From NCBI GenBank assembly GCA_025935435.1, contig JAICVH010000125.1:1-6884 (forward strand): a DNA stretch of 6,884 nucleotides, read 5' to 3'. The translations under genes and the position numbers were made by a program. The DNA is from Burkholderiales bacterium (lineage in GTDB: Bacteria; Pseudomonadota; Gammaproteobacteria; Burkholderiales; Casimicrobiaceae). Positions 1-5,843 of this stretch are shown piece by piece; the first letter of the stretch is position 1; each line of letters opens with the position of its first letter. The notes below the pieces were generated by a model. It worked only from the letters and a program-made list of their open reading frames with translations. It was not told the origin of the DNA and ran no database searches.

Positions 1-408
1 GGCGGGGTGTAACGGATAGGCGAGGAGCAACAGCCCGTCGCATGCCTGACCATCTGCGACGAGCATCGATGCGGCGCGACCGCCCATCGAACGACCACCA
101 ACGAGCCAGTGCGCGGCATCGACGCGTGCTCTCGCATCAGCGACGACGTCCGCGATGCAGCGCTGCAAGAGCGGGATCGGATCCGGCCGCCGGCTCCCGC
201 GCTGCCGAAAGGGGAAATTGAATCGCACGACGTGGAGGCCACGCGCGCGATAAAGCGCGGACAGCGCGAGGACGCCGCGATCGCCCATATGGCCGCCGGC
301 ACCGTGTGCCAGCACGAACATCGTGGAACTCCCGGGATGCATCGCAGCGTCGAGCGCGACCGACACGTCCACACCATCGATCGCGATGGTCCATCGCTGT
401 TCTTCCAT
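1..408 (-). CDS. Alpha/beta hydrolase, KANL3/Tex30-like (C-terminus cut by window edge)
   Basis: The visible 136 residues are the N-terminal part of a small serine hydrolase fold. Seen in the sequence: an early strand followed by AHGAGG (residues 34-39, oxyanion-type loop), then VRFNFPFRQRGSRRPDP (61-77), then the nucleophile elbow GGRSMGG with candidate catalytic Ser107, then LLLAYPLHPA (127-136) at the edge. The FNFP..RG.RRPDP block and the YPLHP block are hallmarks of the KANL3/Tex30-like branch of dienelactone-hydrolase relatives. The catalytic Asp and His should lie in the missing part. Substrate is unknown; no signal peptide is seen, so it is probably cytosolic. The ATG at 408 lies 11 bases after the stop of the MerR-TPR gene and has no clear Shine-Dalgarno, so translational coupling is likely. 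Family assignment is strong; biological role is not known. Confidence 0.85.
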   Translation of the reverse strand, partial: MEEQRWTIAIDGVDVSVALDAAMHPGSSTMFVLAHGAGGHMGDRGVLALSALYRARGLHVVRFNFPFRQRGSRRPDPIPLLQRCIADVVADARARVDAAHWLVGGRSMGGRAASMLVADGQACDGLLLLAYPLHPA

Positions 409-419
409 CGATGAGCCGG

Positions 420-1235
420 CTAACGCCTGCGCAGCTTGCGATATGCGCTCAGGTGCCGAATCGCTTCCTGTTTGAGTCCGGCGGCTTCGCAGAGCAGCGC
501 GAGGTTGTAGTGCGCATCCGGCAGGTCCGGCATTTCGATCAGCGCGGCGCGATACATGTCGGCCGCTTCGGCCGGCTGTTTGCGATCTTCGAGCACGATG
601 GCGAGATTGAAGAGCAGCGTCCCATCGCGACCGCAGCGCGTCAGTCCTTCGCGATAGATGGCTTCCGCTTCGACTAGCTGCTTCTGCTCATGCAATAGCC
701 GGCCCAGATTCGTATACGCGCCGAGATGTCGCGCGTTGGCGGCGATCGCGCGCCGGTAATGGTCGCAGGCAGCGCGGGAGTCGACGTGCTCGAGTTCGAT
801 CGCCCGCTCGAACAGCGCTTCGTCCGTTTCGTCACGCGACGGCGGCGGAACGTCGAGAAATGCCAGCCGTCCGCCGGGTGACTCCACTTGAAAGCGCAGC
901 ACGTATTGGCCGTCGTGCGTTTGCCACTGTGCGTCGCCTTCGCGTACGACGACCGCATCGCCGACCGCCTCGACGCGCAGACCGGACAGCGGTACACGCG
1001 GCGGCACCTGGGATCGCAACCGACGAAGCGAGCGCAGGATGCGCGTTGTCGACAGCTTTGCTTCGACGAGCGCCTGCGCCGCGCGCAGGACGACCAGGTC
1101 CTGAAACGAAAATCGGTATTCGCCGCGTCGCCCGCGCGAGGGGGACACGAACCCCGCGTCGATCAATCCGCAAACGATGGAGCGCGGGAGTCCGAGCAGC
1201 CTGCCGACGTCGCGCAGTGAATAACCTTCGCTCAC
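420..1235 (-). CDS. MerR-type HTH regulator fused to TPR repeats
   Basis: The 271-residue protein has three parts. Residues 1-73 form a winged helix-turn-helix of the MerR type (YSLRDVGRLLGLPRS, then a GRRGEYRFSFQDLVVLRAA wing and helix). Residues 85-130 are a beta-rich linker. Residues 137-268 are TPR-like helical pairs, with signatures such as ARHLGAYTNLGRLLHEQKQ and LPDAHYNLALLCEAAGL. Classical MerR proteins have a dimerisation helix and an effector- or metal-binding tail. Here TPRs replace it, so a protein or peptide ligand is more likely than a small molecule (inference). The start is GTG, preceded by AAGGG about 5 bases upstream. It begins 19 bases after the Ku stop, so it is probably co-transcribed with Ku. 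From general knowledge, MerR-HTH/TPR proteins next to Ku occur in several proteobacteria, but I know of no defined function. A role in controlling Ku expression or end joining is plausible and unproven. Confidence 0.85.
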   Translation of the reverse strand: MSEGYSLRDVGRLLGLPRSIVCGLIDAGFVSPSRGRRGEYRFSFQDLVVLRAAQALVEAKLSTTRILRSLRRLRSQVPPRVPLSGLRVEAVGDAVVVREGDAQWQTHDGQYVLRFQVESPGGRLAFLDVPPPSRDETDEALFERAIELEHVDSRAACDHYRRAIAANARHLGAYTNLGRLLHEQKQLVEAEAIYREGLTRCGRDGTLLFNLAIVLEDRKQPAEAADMYRAALIEMPDLPDAHYNLALLCEAAGLKQEAIRHLSAYRKLRRR

Positions 1236-1254
1236 GGACCCTTGGATTACGGCG

Positions 1255-2160
1255 TCAAGCGCGCTTCACCTTTCGCCGAGGTACGGACTCGGTGGCTGCC
1301 TTGCTGGTCGACTTGCGGGCGCCAGAACGCGGTTCAGCGGCGCTTTCCTCAGCGGCGCTTGCCTTCGCCGGCGTGCGCTTGGTGGCCGCCTTGGCGAGGC
1401 TCGCCTTCAACGCGTCCATCAGATCGATCACCTGGCCGCTCGTTTCGGGCGCGGTGGGCGACACCGCGATCTCCTGGCCTTCGAGCTTTTTCTGGATCTC
1501 CGATTCGATGCGCTTCTTCACCTCGTCTTCGTATTTCGTCGGATCGAACGAATCCGAGGAAATCTGCGCAATCAATTGTTTCGCAAGACCGAGTTCGGCG
1601 TCGCGCAGTGGCGCGTCGGGAATCTCGACGTCGCGAATCGTCCGAACTTCCGGAGCATAGAGCAGTTGCTGCATGACGAGGCCGCCTTCGACGGGCCGCA
1701 ACTGGACGATGTACTGTTTGCCTCGCGCGGCATAGCGGCCGACGGCCGTCTGTCCAGTCTGGCGCATGCTCTCGGCGAGCAGCGCATACGGTTTGGCGCC
1801 GCCCTTGTCCGGACCGAGGAAGTACGCCTTGTCGTAATAGATGGGATCGATGCTCTCGGCGGGGACGAATTCGTCGATCTCCACCGTTTGCGTCGCCTTT
1901 TCGCCAAGCGCGGTCAATTCTTCCGGGGAGAACGTCACATACTGATCCTTCGCGAACTCGTAACCCTTGACCATGTCGGCGCGCTCGACGATGACGCCCT
2001 CGCTTGCGCAGACATATTGCTGGCGGAGACGAGACCCGCATGCGCGGTGCAGCAGGTTGAATGAAATGCCGGCGGACGGTTGCGTCGCTGCATAAAGCTT
2101 GACGGGGATCGATACCATGCCAAACGATACGAGCAGCGACGCGATCGAGCGAGCGGCCAT
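1255..2160 (-). CDS. ku: Non-homologous end-joining protein Ku
   Basis: Bacterial Ku is a homodimeric ring that threads onto double-strand DNA ends and recruits the ligase LigD. The 301-residue product matches the family over its whole core. It begins MAARSIASLLVSFGMVSIPVKL (strand of the barrel), followed by GISFNLLHRACGSRLRQQYVC (31-51), the block MVKGYEFAKDQYV and DEFVPAESIDPIYYDKAYFLGP. The core continues with LLYAPEVR and ends in the DPTKYEDEVKKRIE helix. From about residue 245 the tail is rich in Lys, Arg, Ala and Ser, ending RRKVKRA, like the basic tails of other bacterial Ku proteins that aid DNA binding and sliding. The start is supported by AGGAGG five bases upstream. Cys41 and Cys51 lie in the loop where some bacterial Ku proteins carry metal-binding-like cysteines; two are not enough to claim zinc. 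No ligD is visible in the window. Confidence 0.97.
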   Translation of the reverse strand: MAARSIASLLVSFGMVSIPVKLYAATQPSAGISFNLLHRACGSRLRQQYVCASEGVIVERADMVKGYEFAKDQYVTFSPEELTALGEKATQTVEIDEFVPAESIDPIYYDKAYFLGPDKGGAKPYALLAESMRQTGQTAVGRYAARGKQYIVQLRPVEGGLVMQQLLYAPEVRTIRDVEIPDAPLRDAELGLAKQLIAQISSDSFDPTKYEDEVKKRIESEIQKKLEGQEIAVSPTAPETSGQVIDLMDALKASLAKAATKRTPAKASAAEESAAEPRSGARKSTSKAATESVPRRKVKRA

Positions 2161-2317
2161 CAGGACCTCCTGGCTCCGGCTTCAAGTGGATGATTATCCT
2201 GCCGCCCCAGGCGCGCGAGGTCAATCGCCGCGTGTTCGCCTTCAGAAGAATCGTGCCGTGCCCCAACCAAAACAGACACTCCAACGCTATCCGCTACCGG
2301 CGTTCAGGACGTAAATC
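2161..2317. promoter_or_regulatory. Divergent intergenic control region between ku and the reductase gene
   Basis: These 157 bases separate two genes transcribed away from each other, so promoters for both must lie here unless transcription enters from elsewhere. It is the only gap of notable length in the window and is somewhat less GC-rich than its flanks on the reductase side. Toward ku there is TTGACC (2224-2219, minus) and GATAAT (2198-2193, minus), but the spacer is 20 bases instead of about 17, so this is only a weak promoter candidate. I found no convincing promoter toward the reductase and no clear operator palindrome. Confidence 0.5.
2166..2171 (-). promoter_or_regulatory. Ribosome binding site of ku
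   Basis: AGGAGG on the minus strand lies five bases before the ATG at 2160. It is the strongest Shine-Dalgarno among the gene starts here and fixes the Ku start. Confidence 0.8.
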
Positions 2318-3205
2318 ATGGATGTCGACTCATTGATCGTTGGCGGCGGCCCTGCCGGGCTGGTGGCTGCCGTTTATCTCGCACGGTTCCGCCGCTCAGT
2401 CGTCGTGGTCGACGCCGGGCCCGGCCGTGCGTCGCTGATCCCGCGTTCCCACAATTTCCCGGGCTTTCCCGACGGCATCGGTGGCACCGAGTTGCTCGAC
2501 CGGCTGCGTGAGCAGGCGCTGCGTTACGGTGCACGGATCGTCGAAGGCCGCATCGAGGCCATCGAGCGTGTAACGGGCGGCGCCTTCGCTGCGCGATCAT
2601 CGGCGACGCTGATCAATGCCCGCATGGTCGTGCTCGCGACAGGCGTCGTCGATATCGAGCCAGACCTCCCGAACCTGCGGAACGTCATCCGAAGCGGACT
2701 CGTTCGGCATTGCCCGATCTGTGACGGCTTCGAGATCCAGGACCAGCGCGTAGCCATCATCGGCGTGGGGGCCAAAGGCGCACGCGAAGCAAGGTTCATA
2801 CGTCATTTTGCCGAGGACGTGACGCTCTTCACACTCGCGGGCGAGCCGCAGAGCGACGAGGATCGAGCCTCGCTCGAGGCGGCCGGGATCAGCGTCGTCG
2901 AGGAAGCGCTCGCGGCAGTTGAAGTCGCGCGCGATGCCATCGTCGGCCTGCAAACGGCCGATGGCCGTGCCTATCGATTCGACACGCTGTACTCGGCGCT
3001 CGGTTGCGTCCCAAATGGCACGATCGCAGCCGCCCTCGATGTCGAGCGTGCCGACGACGGTATGATCGTCACCGACACACATCAACGCACGTCGGTTGCG
3101 AACGTATATGCGTGCGGCGACATCGTTCACGATTCGCTGAACCAGATCGCAGTCGGGGCCGGCCAGGCGGCCGTCGCGGCGACCGACATTCACAACGCCC
3201 TGTGA
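2318..3205 (+). CDS. Thioredoxin-reductase-like FAD-dependent oxidoreductase
   Basis: The 295-residue protein has the low-molecular-weight thioredoxin reductase layout. An N-terminal FAD Rossmann motif GGGPAG spans residues 9-14. A redox-active CPIC motif with Cys132 and Cys135 sits in RHCPICDGFE, matching the CxxC of TrxB. A second Rossmann segment follows at IIGVGAKGA (147-155), and the C-terminal FAD-contact motif ACGDI is at 265-269. The length is slightly short for TrxB (about 310-320). The second nucleotide site is atypical: the usual GGGNSA-type turn is GVGAKGA, and the HRRxxxR motif that selects NADPH in TrxB is not seen (VTLFTLAGEP follows instead). It may therefore use another donor or partner, so I call it reductase-like and do not name it trxB. 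No thioredoxin gene is adjacent. The ATG has AGGA eight bases upstream. It is divergent from ku and 42 bases ahead of the signalling cluster. Confidence 0.88.
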   Translation: MDVDSLIVGGGPAGLVAAVYLARFRRSVVVVDAGPGRASLIPRSHNFPGFPDGIGGTELLDRLREQALRYGARIVEGRIEAIERVTGGAFAARSSATLINARMVVLATGVVDIEPDLPNLRNVIRSGLVRHCPICDGFEIQDQRVAIIGVGAKGAREARFIRHFAEDVTLFTLAGEPQSDEDRASLEAAGISVVEEALAAVEVARDAIVGLQTADGRAYRFDTLYSALGCVPNGTIAAALDVERADDGMIVTDTHQRTSVANVYACGDIVHDSLNQIAVGAGQAAVAATDIHNAL

Positions 3206-3207
3206 CG

Positions 3208-3225
3208 GCGCCGCCCGGACGGCGC
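3208..3225 (+). terminator. Possible hairpin terminator after the reductase gene
   Basis: A perfect 6-bp stem GCGCCG/CGGCGC with a six-base loop begins three bases after the reductase stop. It is followed by GGTTCTGCT rather than a clear T-run, so it is at best a weak or attenuating terminator. It may separate the reductase from the signalling cluster. Confidence 0.3.
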
Positions 3226-3247
3226 GGTTCTGCTACATTGCGGCGCC

Positions 3248-4939
3248 ATGCGTGCACCCGTTCCGGAGCGGCAGCTGTCCACGCGCGACATGGAGGCGAT
3301 CCTCCGTGTGACGCGCGGCCTCGCTGCGCCGTTCGACTTGGCAACGATGCTCGGCGAAGTCGTCGCAGCCGCCAAGCAGGTGCTCGCCGCGGAACGCGGA
3401 TCGGTATGGCTCTACGACGAGCCGGCGAACGAGCTGGTGCTGGAAGTGGCGACCGGCATCAAGCCGATACGCGTGCCGTCAGGCAGTGGACTCGTAGGCG
3501 CGTGCGCCCGCGAGCGCGTCATCATCAACGTGCCCGACTGCTACGCGGACCCGCGTTTCGATTCGAGCGTCGACAAGGCGTCCGGCTATCGAACGCGATG
3601 CATGCTGACGCTGCCGCTCGTCGATCACAAGGAATCCCTCGTTGGCGTCATGCAGGTATTGAACAAGCGTGACGGCATTTTCGACGCCTACGACGAGGCG
3701 CTCGCTACCGCACTCGCCGCGCAGTGCGCGGTTGCACTGCAGCGCGTGCGGATGATGGGCGCGCTGATCGAAGGCGAGCGCATGCGCCATGAGCTCGAAA
3801 TGGCGCGCGAAGTACAGATGAGCACGCTGCCGGCCGCGATGCCGGCACTGGATTCGTACGACGTTTGCGCGACGTTCCGCCCCGCCGAATTGACCGGTGG
3901 TGACACGTACGATGTCGCGCTCGTCGACGGTCGGCTGCTGATCGTGCTCGGCGATGCGACCGGCCATGGCATTGCACCCGCGTTGTCCGTCACGCAGATG
4001 CACGCCATGCTGCGCATGGCATTTCGCCTTGGTGCCGATCTCGATACGGCGTTCATCCAGGTGAACAACCGGCTTGCCGAAACACTGGCGGACGATCGCT
4101 TCATCACGGCGTTCATCGGCGTGATCGATCCGACGACGGACGAACTTCGGTTTCACAGTGGCGGGCAGGGGCCGATCTTCATTCATCGCGCGGCCGATCG
4201 AACATGGGAGCGTTACAAGCCCACGAGCTTTCCCCTGGGCGCGATGCCCCTTGCATCGGTGCGGCCGGCGGTCAGCACACGTTTGTTGCCTGGCGATATC
4301 CTGACCGTCGTTTCGGACGGCATCTTCGAATACGAAAATGCACATGCCGAGCAGTTCGGGGAAGCGCGCGTGCAAGAACTGATCGCCGCGAACCGCGAGC
4401 GCTCGATGGCCGATGTGCTCGCGCGACTGAATGCGTCGGTGGCGACATTCGCGAGCGGTGCGCTACAGCAGGACGACATGACGGCCGTGCTGGTGAAGCG
4501 CAAGGTCGAAGTGATCCGCGAAGAGCGGACCTTTGCCCGAACCTTCGACTCGATTCCGGCAATGGTCGATTTCACGTCGTCGTTCTTCGCGCGCGCCGCG
4601 CTTGATGTGACCCTGTTGCCGTCCGTCGACCTGGCGGTGGAAGAGCTGTTCACGAACATGGTCAAATACGGGACCGGCAGCACCGCCGCGGTGCAACTCG
4701 GGCTGAGCACGATCGACAAGGGCGTCGAGGTGACGCTGATCGATCGTGACGTCGATCGTTTCGACATCACGCAGTCGGCGGACGTCGACGTGTCGGCACC
4801 GATCGAAGCGCGGCGCCCGGGCGGTCTCGGGGTGCATCTGATCAGGAAGATTGCCGAGTCGGTCGAATATGACTACGACGAAAAGAACCGCCAAAGCCGG
4901 ATAAAGCTGCGGATCAAAGCCGGGAAGCCGCGGCATTAG
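3248..4939 (+). CDS. GAF / PP2C-SpoIIE phosphatase / HATPase signalling protein (RsbU-RsbW-like fusion)
   Basis: The 563-residue cytosolic protein has three domains. A GAF sensor spans about 27-165 (GSVWLYDEP; SGLVGACARERVIINVPD; LTLPLVDHKESLVGVMQVLNK). A helical, probably coiled-coil linker follows (about 166-195). A SpoIIE-type PP2C phosphatase spans about 205-417, with candidate metal-binding aspartates Asp219 and Asp222 (GGDTYD), Asp236 (GDATGHG), Asp357 (SDG) and Asp410 (QQDDMT). A GHKL/HATPase of the RsbW type spans about 430-558, with N-box EELFTN (Glu466, Asn470) and G-box GGLGVHLI (525-532). The glycine expected in the middle ATP box appears replaced (DRDVDRFD, 501-506 region), so kinase activity is uncertain. 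In known partner switches the phosphatase removes phosphate from a STAS protein and the HATPase adds it or binds a sigma factor; the STAS gene follows 20 bases downstream. No Shine-Dalgarno precedes the ATG; a TACATT box ends nine bases before it. Confidence 0.93.
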   Translation: MRAPVPERQLSTRDMEAILRVTRGLAAPFDLATMLGEVVAAAKQVLAAERGSVWLYDEPANELVLEVATGIKPIRVPSGSGLVGACARERVIINVPDCYADPRFDSSVDKASGYRTRCMLTLPLVDHKESLVGVMQVLNKRDGIFDAYDEALATALAAQCAVALQRVRMMGALIEGERMRHELEMAREVQMSTLPAAMPALDSYDVCATFRPAELTGGDTYDVALVDGRLLIVLGDATGHGIAPALSVTQMHAMLRMAFRLGADLDTAFIQVNNRLAETLADDRFITAFIGVIDPTTDELRFHSGGQGPIFIHRAADRTWERYKPTSFPLGAMPLASVRPAVSTRLLPGDILTVVSDGIFEYENAHAEQFGEARVQELIAANRERSMADVLARLNASVATFASGALQQDDMTAVLVKRKVEVIREERTFARTFDSIPAMVDFTSSFFARAALDVTLLPSVDLAVEELFTNMVKYGTGSTAAVQLGLSTIDKGVEVTLIDRDVDRFDITQSADVDVSAPIEARRPGGLGVHLIRKIAESVEYDYDEKNRQSRIKLRIKAGKPRH

Positions 4940-4949
4940 CGGCCGGCGC

Positions 4950-4955
4950 AGGGGG
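4950..4955 (+). promoter_or_regulatory. Ribosome binding site of the STAS gene
   Basis: AGGGGG lies four bases before the ATG at 4960. It supports that start and independent translation initiation after the phosphatase stop. Confidence 0.6.
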
Positions 4956-4959
4956 ACGG

Positions 4960-5253
4960 ATGCTGGGAATCGAGTATGGACAGGACGGCGCCGTGGTGGT
5001 GAGCGGGCGCCTCGATGCTGCGCAGTCTGCGGCTGCGCAGGCGTTTCTGGACAAGGTGCAGGGAACGGTAACGCTCGACTGCAGCCAGCTCGAATACATC
5101 TCGAGCGCCGGACTCGGCGTGTTGCTGAAGACGCAGAAACGACTGCTCGCTTCTTCCGGCAAGCTGCGCCTTGCCGGCCTCAAGCCGCATCTGCGGGACA
5201 TCTTCACCTACTCCGGGTTCGACCAGTTGTTCGAGATCGACTCCGCAAAGTAG
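4960..5253 (+). CDS. STAS-domain anti-anti-sigma factor (RsbV/SpoIIAA-like)
   Basis: The 97-residue single-domain protein is typical in length for SpoIIAA/RsbV. It opens with the strand pattern VVVSGRLDAAQS (12-23). The signature LDCSQLEYISSAGLGVLLK (39-57) contains the phosphorylation site: aligned with the DSSGLGV of Bacillus SpoIIAA, the acceptor is Ser49, with Ser48 in place of the preceding Asp. The segment GKLRLAGLKPHLRDIFTYSGFDQLFEI completes the fold. In the known mechanism, the unphosphorylated protein captures an HATPase-type anti-sigma factor; phosphorylation at this serine by the HATPase blocks capture and a PP2C phosphatase resets it. The upstream gene supplies both enzyme domains in one chain, so this is very probably its substrate. 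The target released by the switch is unknown; the ECF sigma gene 38 bases downstream is an obvious suspect but belongs to a class not normally controlled this way. Confidence 0.93.
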   Translation: MLGIEYGQDGAVVVSGRLDAAQSAAAQAFLDKVQGTVTLDCSQLEYISSAGLGVLLKTQKRLLASSGKLRLAGLKPHLRDIFTYSGFDQLFEIDSAK

Positions 5254-5291
5254 CCGACGGCGTCCAACTTTTCGGGCGGCGACGTGTAATT

Positions 5292-5837
5292 ATGGACAAC
5301 GACGTCGATCAGGCGTTGGTCGAGCGCTACCGGAAGGGTGACAGGGATGCGTTCACCGAGCTGGTCATCCGGTATCAGCGGCCGATCTACAACGCCGCGT
5401 TCTGGATACTCCGCAGCGCCGACGACGCGAACGATATCGCGCAGGGTGTGTTTCTCAAGGTTGCCGAGCACCTGGATGACTTCGACTCGCAGCACCGGTT
5501 TTTCAGCTGGATCTACCGGATCGCCGTCAACGAATCGCTCAACCTGCTGCGGCGCAATGGACACGAGGAGTGGCTGGATGACGAAATCGATCTTCCCGGC
5601 GCCGACACGGCTAACCCTGAATGGCAGGCCAGCGACGCCGAGCGGTCACGCAACATCCAGCGCGCGTTGATGGGTCTTTCCGCCAGCGACCGCATCGTTC
5701 TCACGCTTCGGCACTTTTCGGAATGCAGCTATCAGGAGATTGCGGAAATATTGCAAATCGATGAAAAGACGGTGAAATCGCGCTTGTTCGAGGCGCGGCA
5801 TCGCCTCCGCGACGCACTCAAAGACTACCGGCCCTGA
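5292..5837 (+). CDS. ECF (extracytoplasmic function) RNA polymerase sigma factor
   Basis: The 181-residue product is of normal ECF length and contains only the two expected domains. Sigma-2 spans about 10-88, with DAFTELVIRYQRPIYNAAF, DDANDIAQGVFLKV and HRFFSWIYRIAVNESLNLLRR. An acidic linker (92-118) follows. Sigma-4 spans about 119-178, with GLSASDRIVLTLRHF and the helix-turn-helix SYQEIAEILQIDEKTVKSRL (146-165). The usual Asp of the QDVF block is Gly52 here, a small oddity. It directs RNA polymerase to a specific promoter set and is probably held inactive by the membrane protein encoded six bases after its stop. No Shine-Dalgarno precedes the ATG, and an in-frame TAA at 5286 excludes an earlier start. 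CAACTT (5265-5270) and CGTGTAA (5283-5289) upstream resemble an ECF-type promoter with a short spacer, weakly hinting at autoregulation. Confidence 0.95.
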   Translation: MDNDVDQALVERYRKGDRDAFTELVIRYQRPIYNAAFWILRSADDANDIAQGVFLKVAEHLDDFDSQHRFFSWIYRIAVNESLNLLRRNGHEEWLDDEIDLPGADTANPEWQASDAERSRNIQRALMGLSASDRIVLTLRHFSECSYQEIAEILQIDEKTVKSRLFEARHRLRDALKDYRP

Positions 5838-5843
5838 AGCGAC

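Noticed and set aside
860..1660. A plus-strand open frame of 266 codons opposite the MerR-TPR and Ku genes.
   Set aside because: Its product is Arg/Ala-rich without recognisable domains and lies antisense to two genes with clear family matches; such frames are common in high-GC DNA.
2193..2224. Sigma-70 promoter for ku (TTGACC / GATAAT, minus strand).
   Set aside because: The 20-base spacer is too long for a confident call; kept only as a remark on the intergenic region.
3479..4375. A minus-strand open frame of 298 codons opposite the GAF-PP2C gene.
   Set aside because: The plus strand carries the complete GAF and PP2C motifs; the antisense product has no recognisable domain.
4737..4760. 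Inverted repeat built from CGATCG elements.
   Set aside because: It lies inside the HATPase coding sequence; GATCG-type words are frequent throughout the window.
4988..5045. Two copies of the palindrome CTGCGCAG in the STAS gene as a possible operator.
   Set aside because: Both lie within Ala/Gln-rich codons of the STAS frame and are explained by coding and GC bias.
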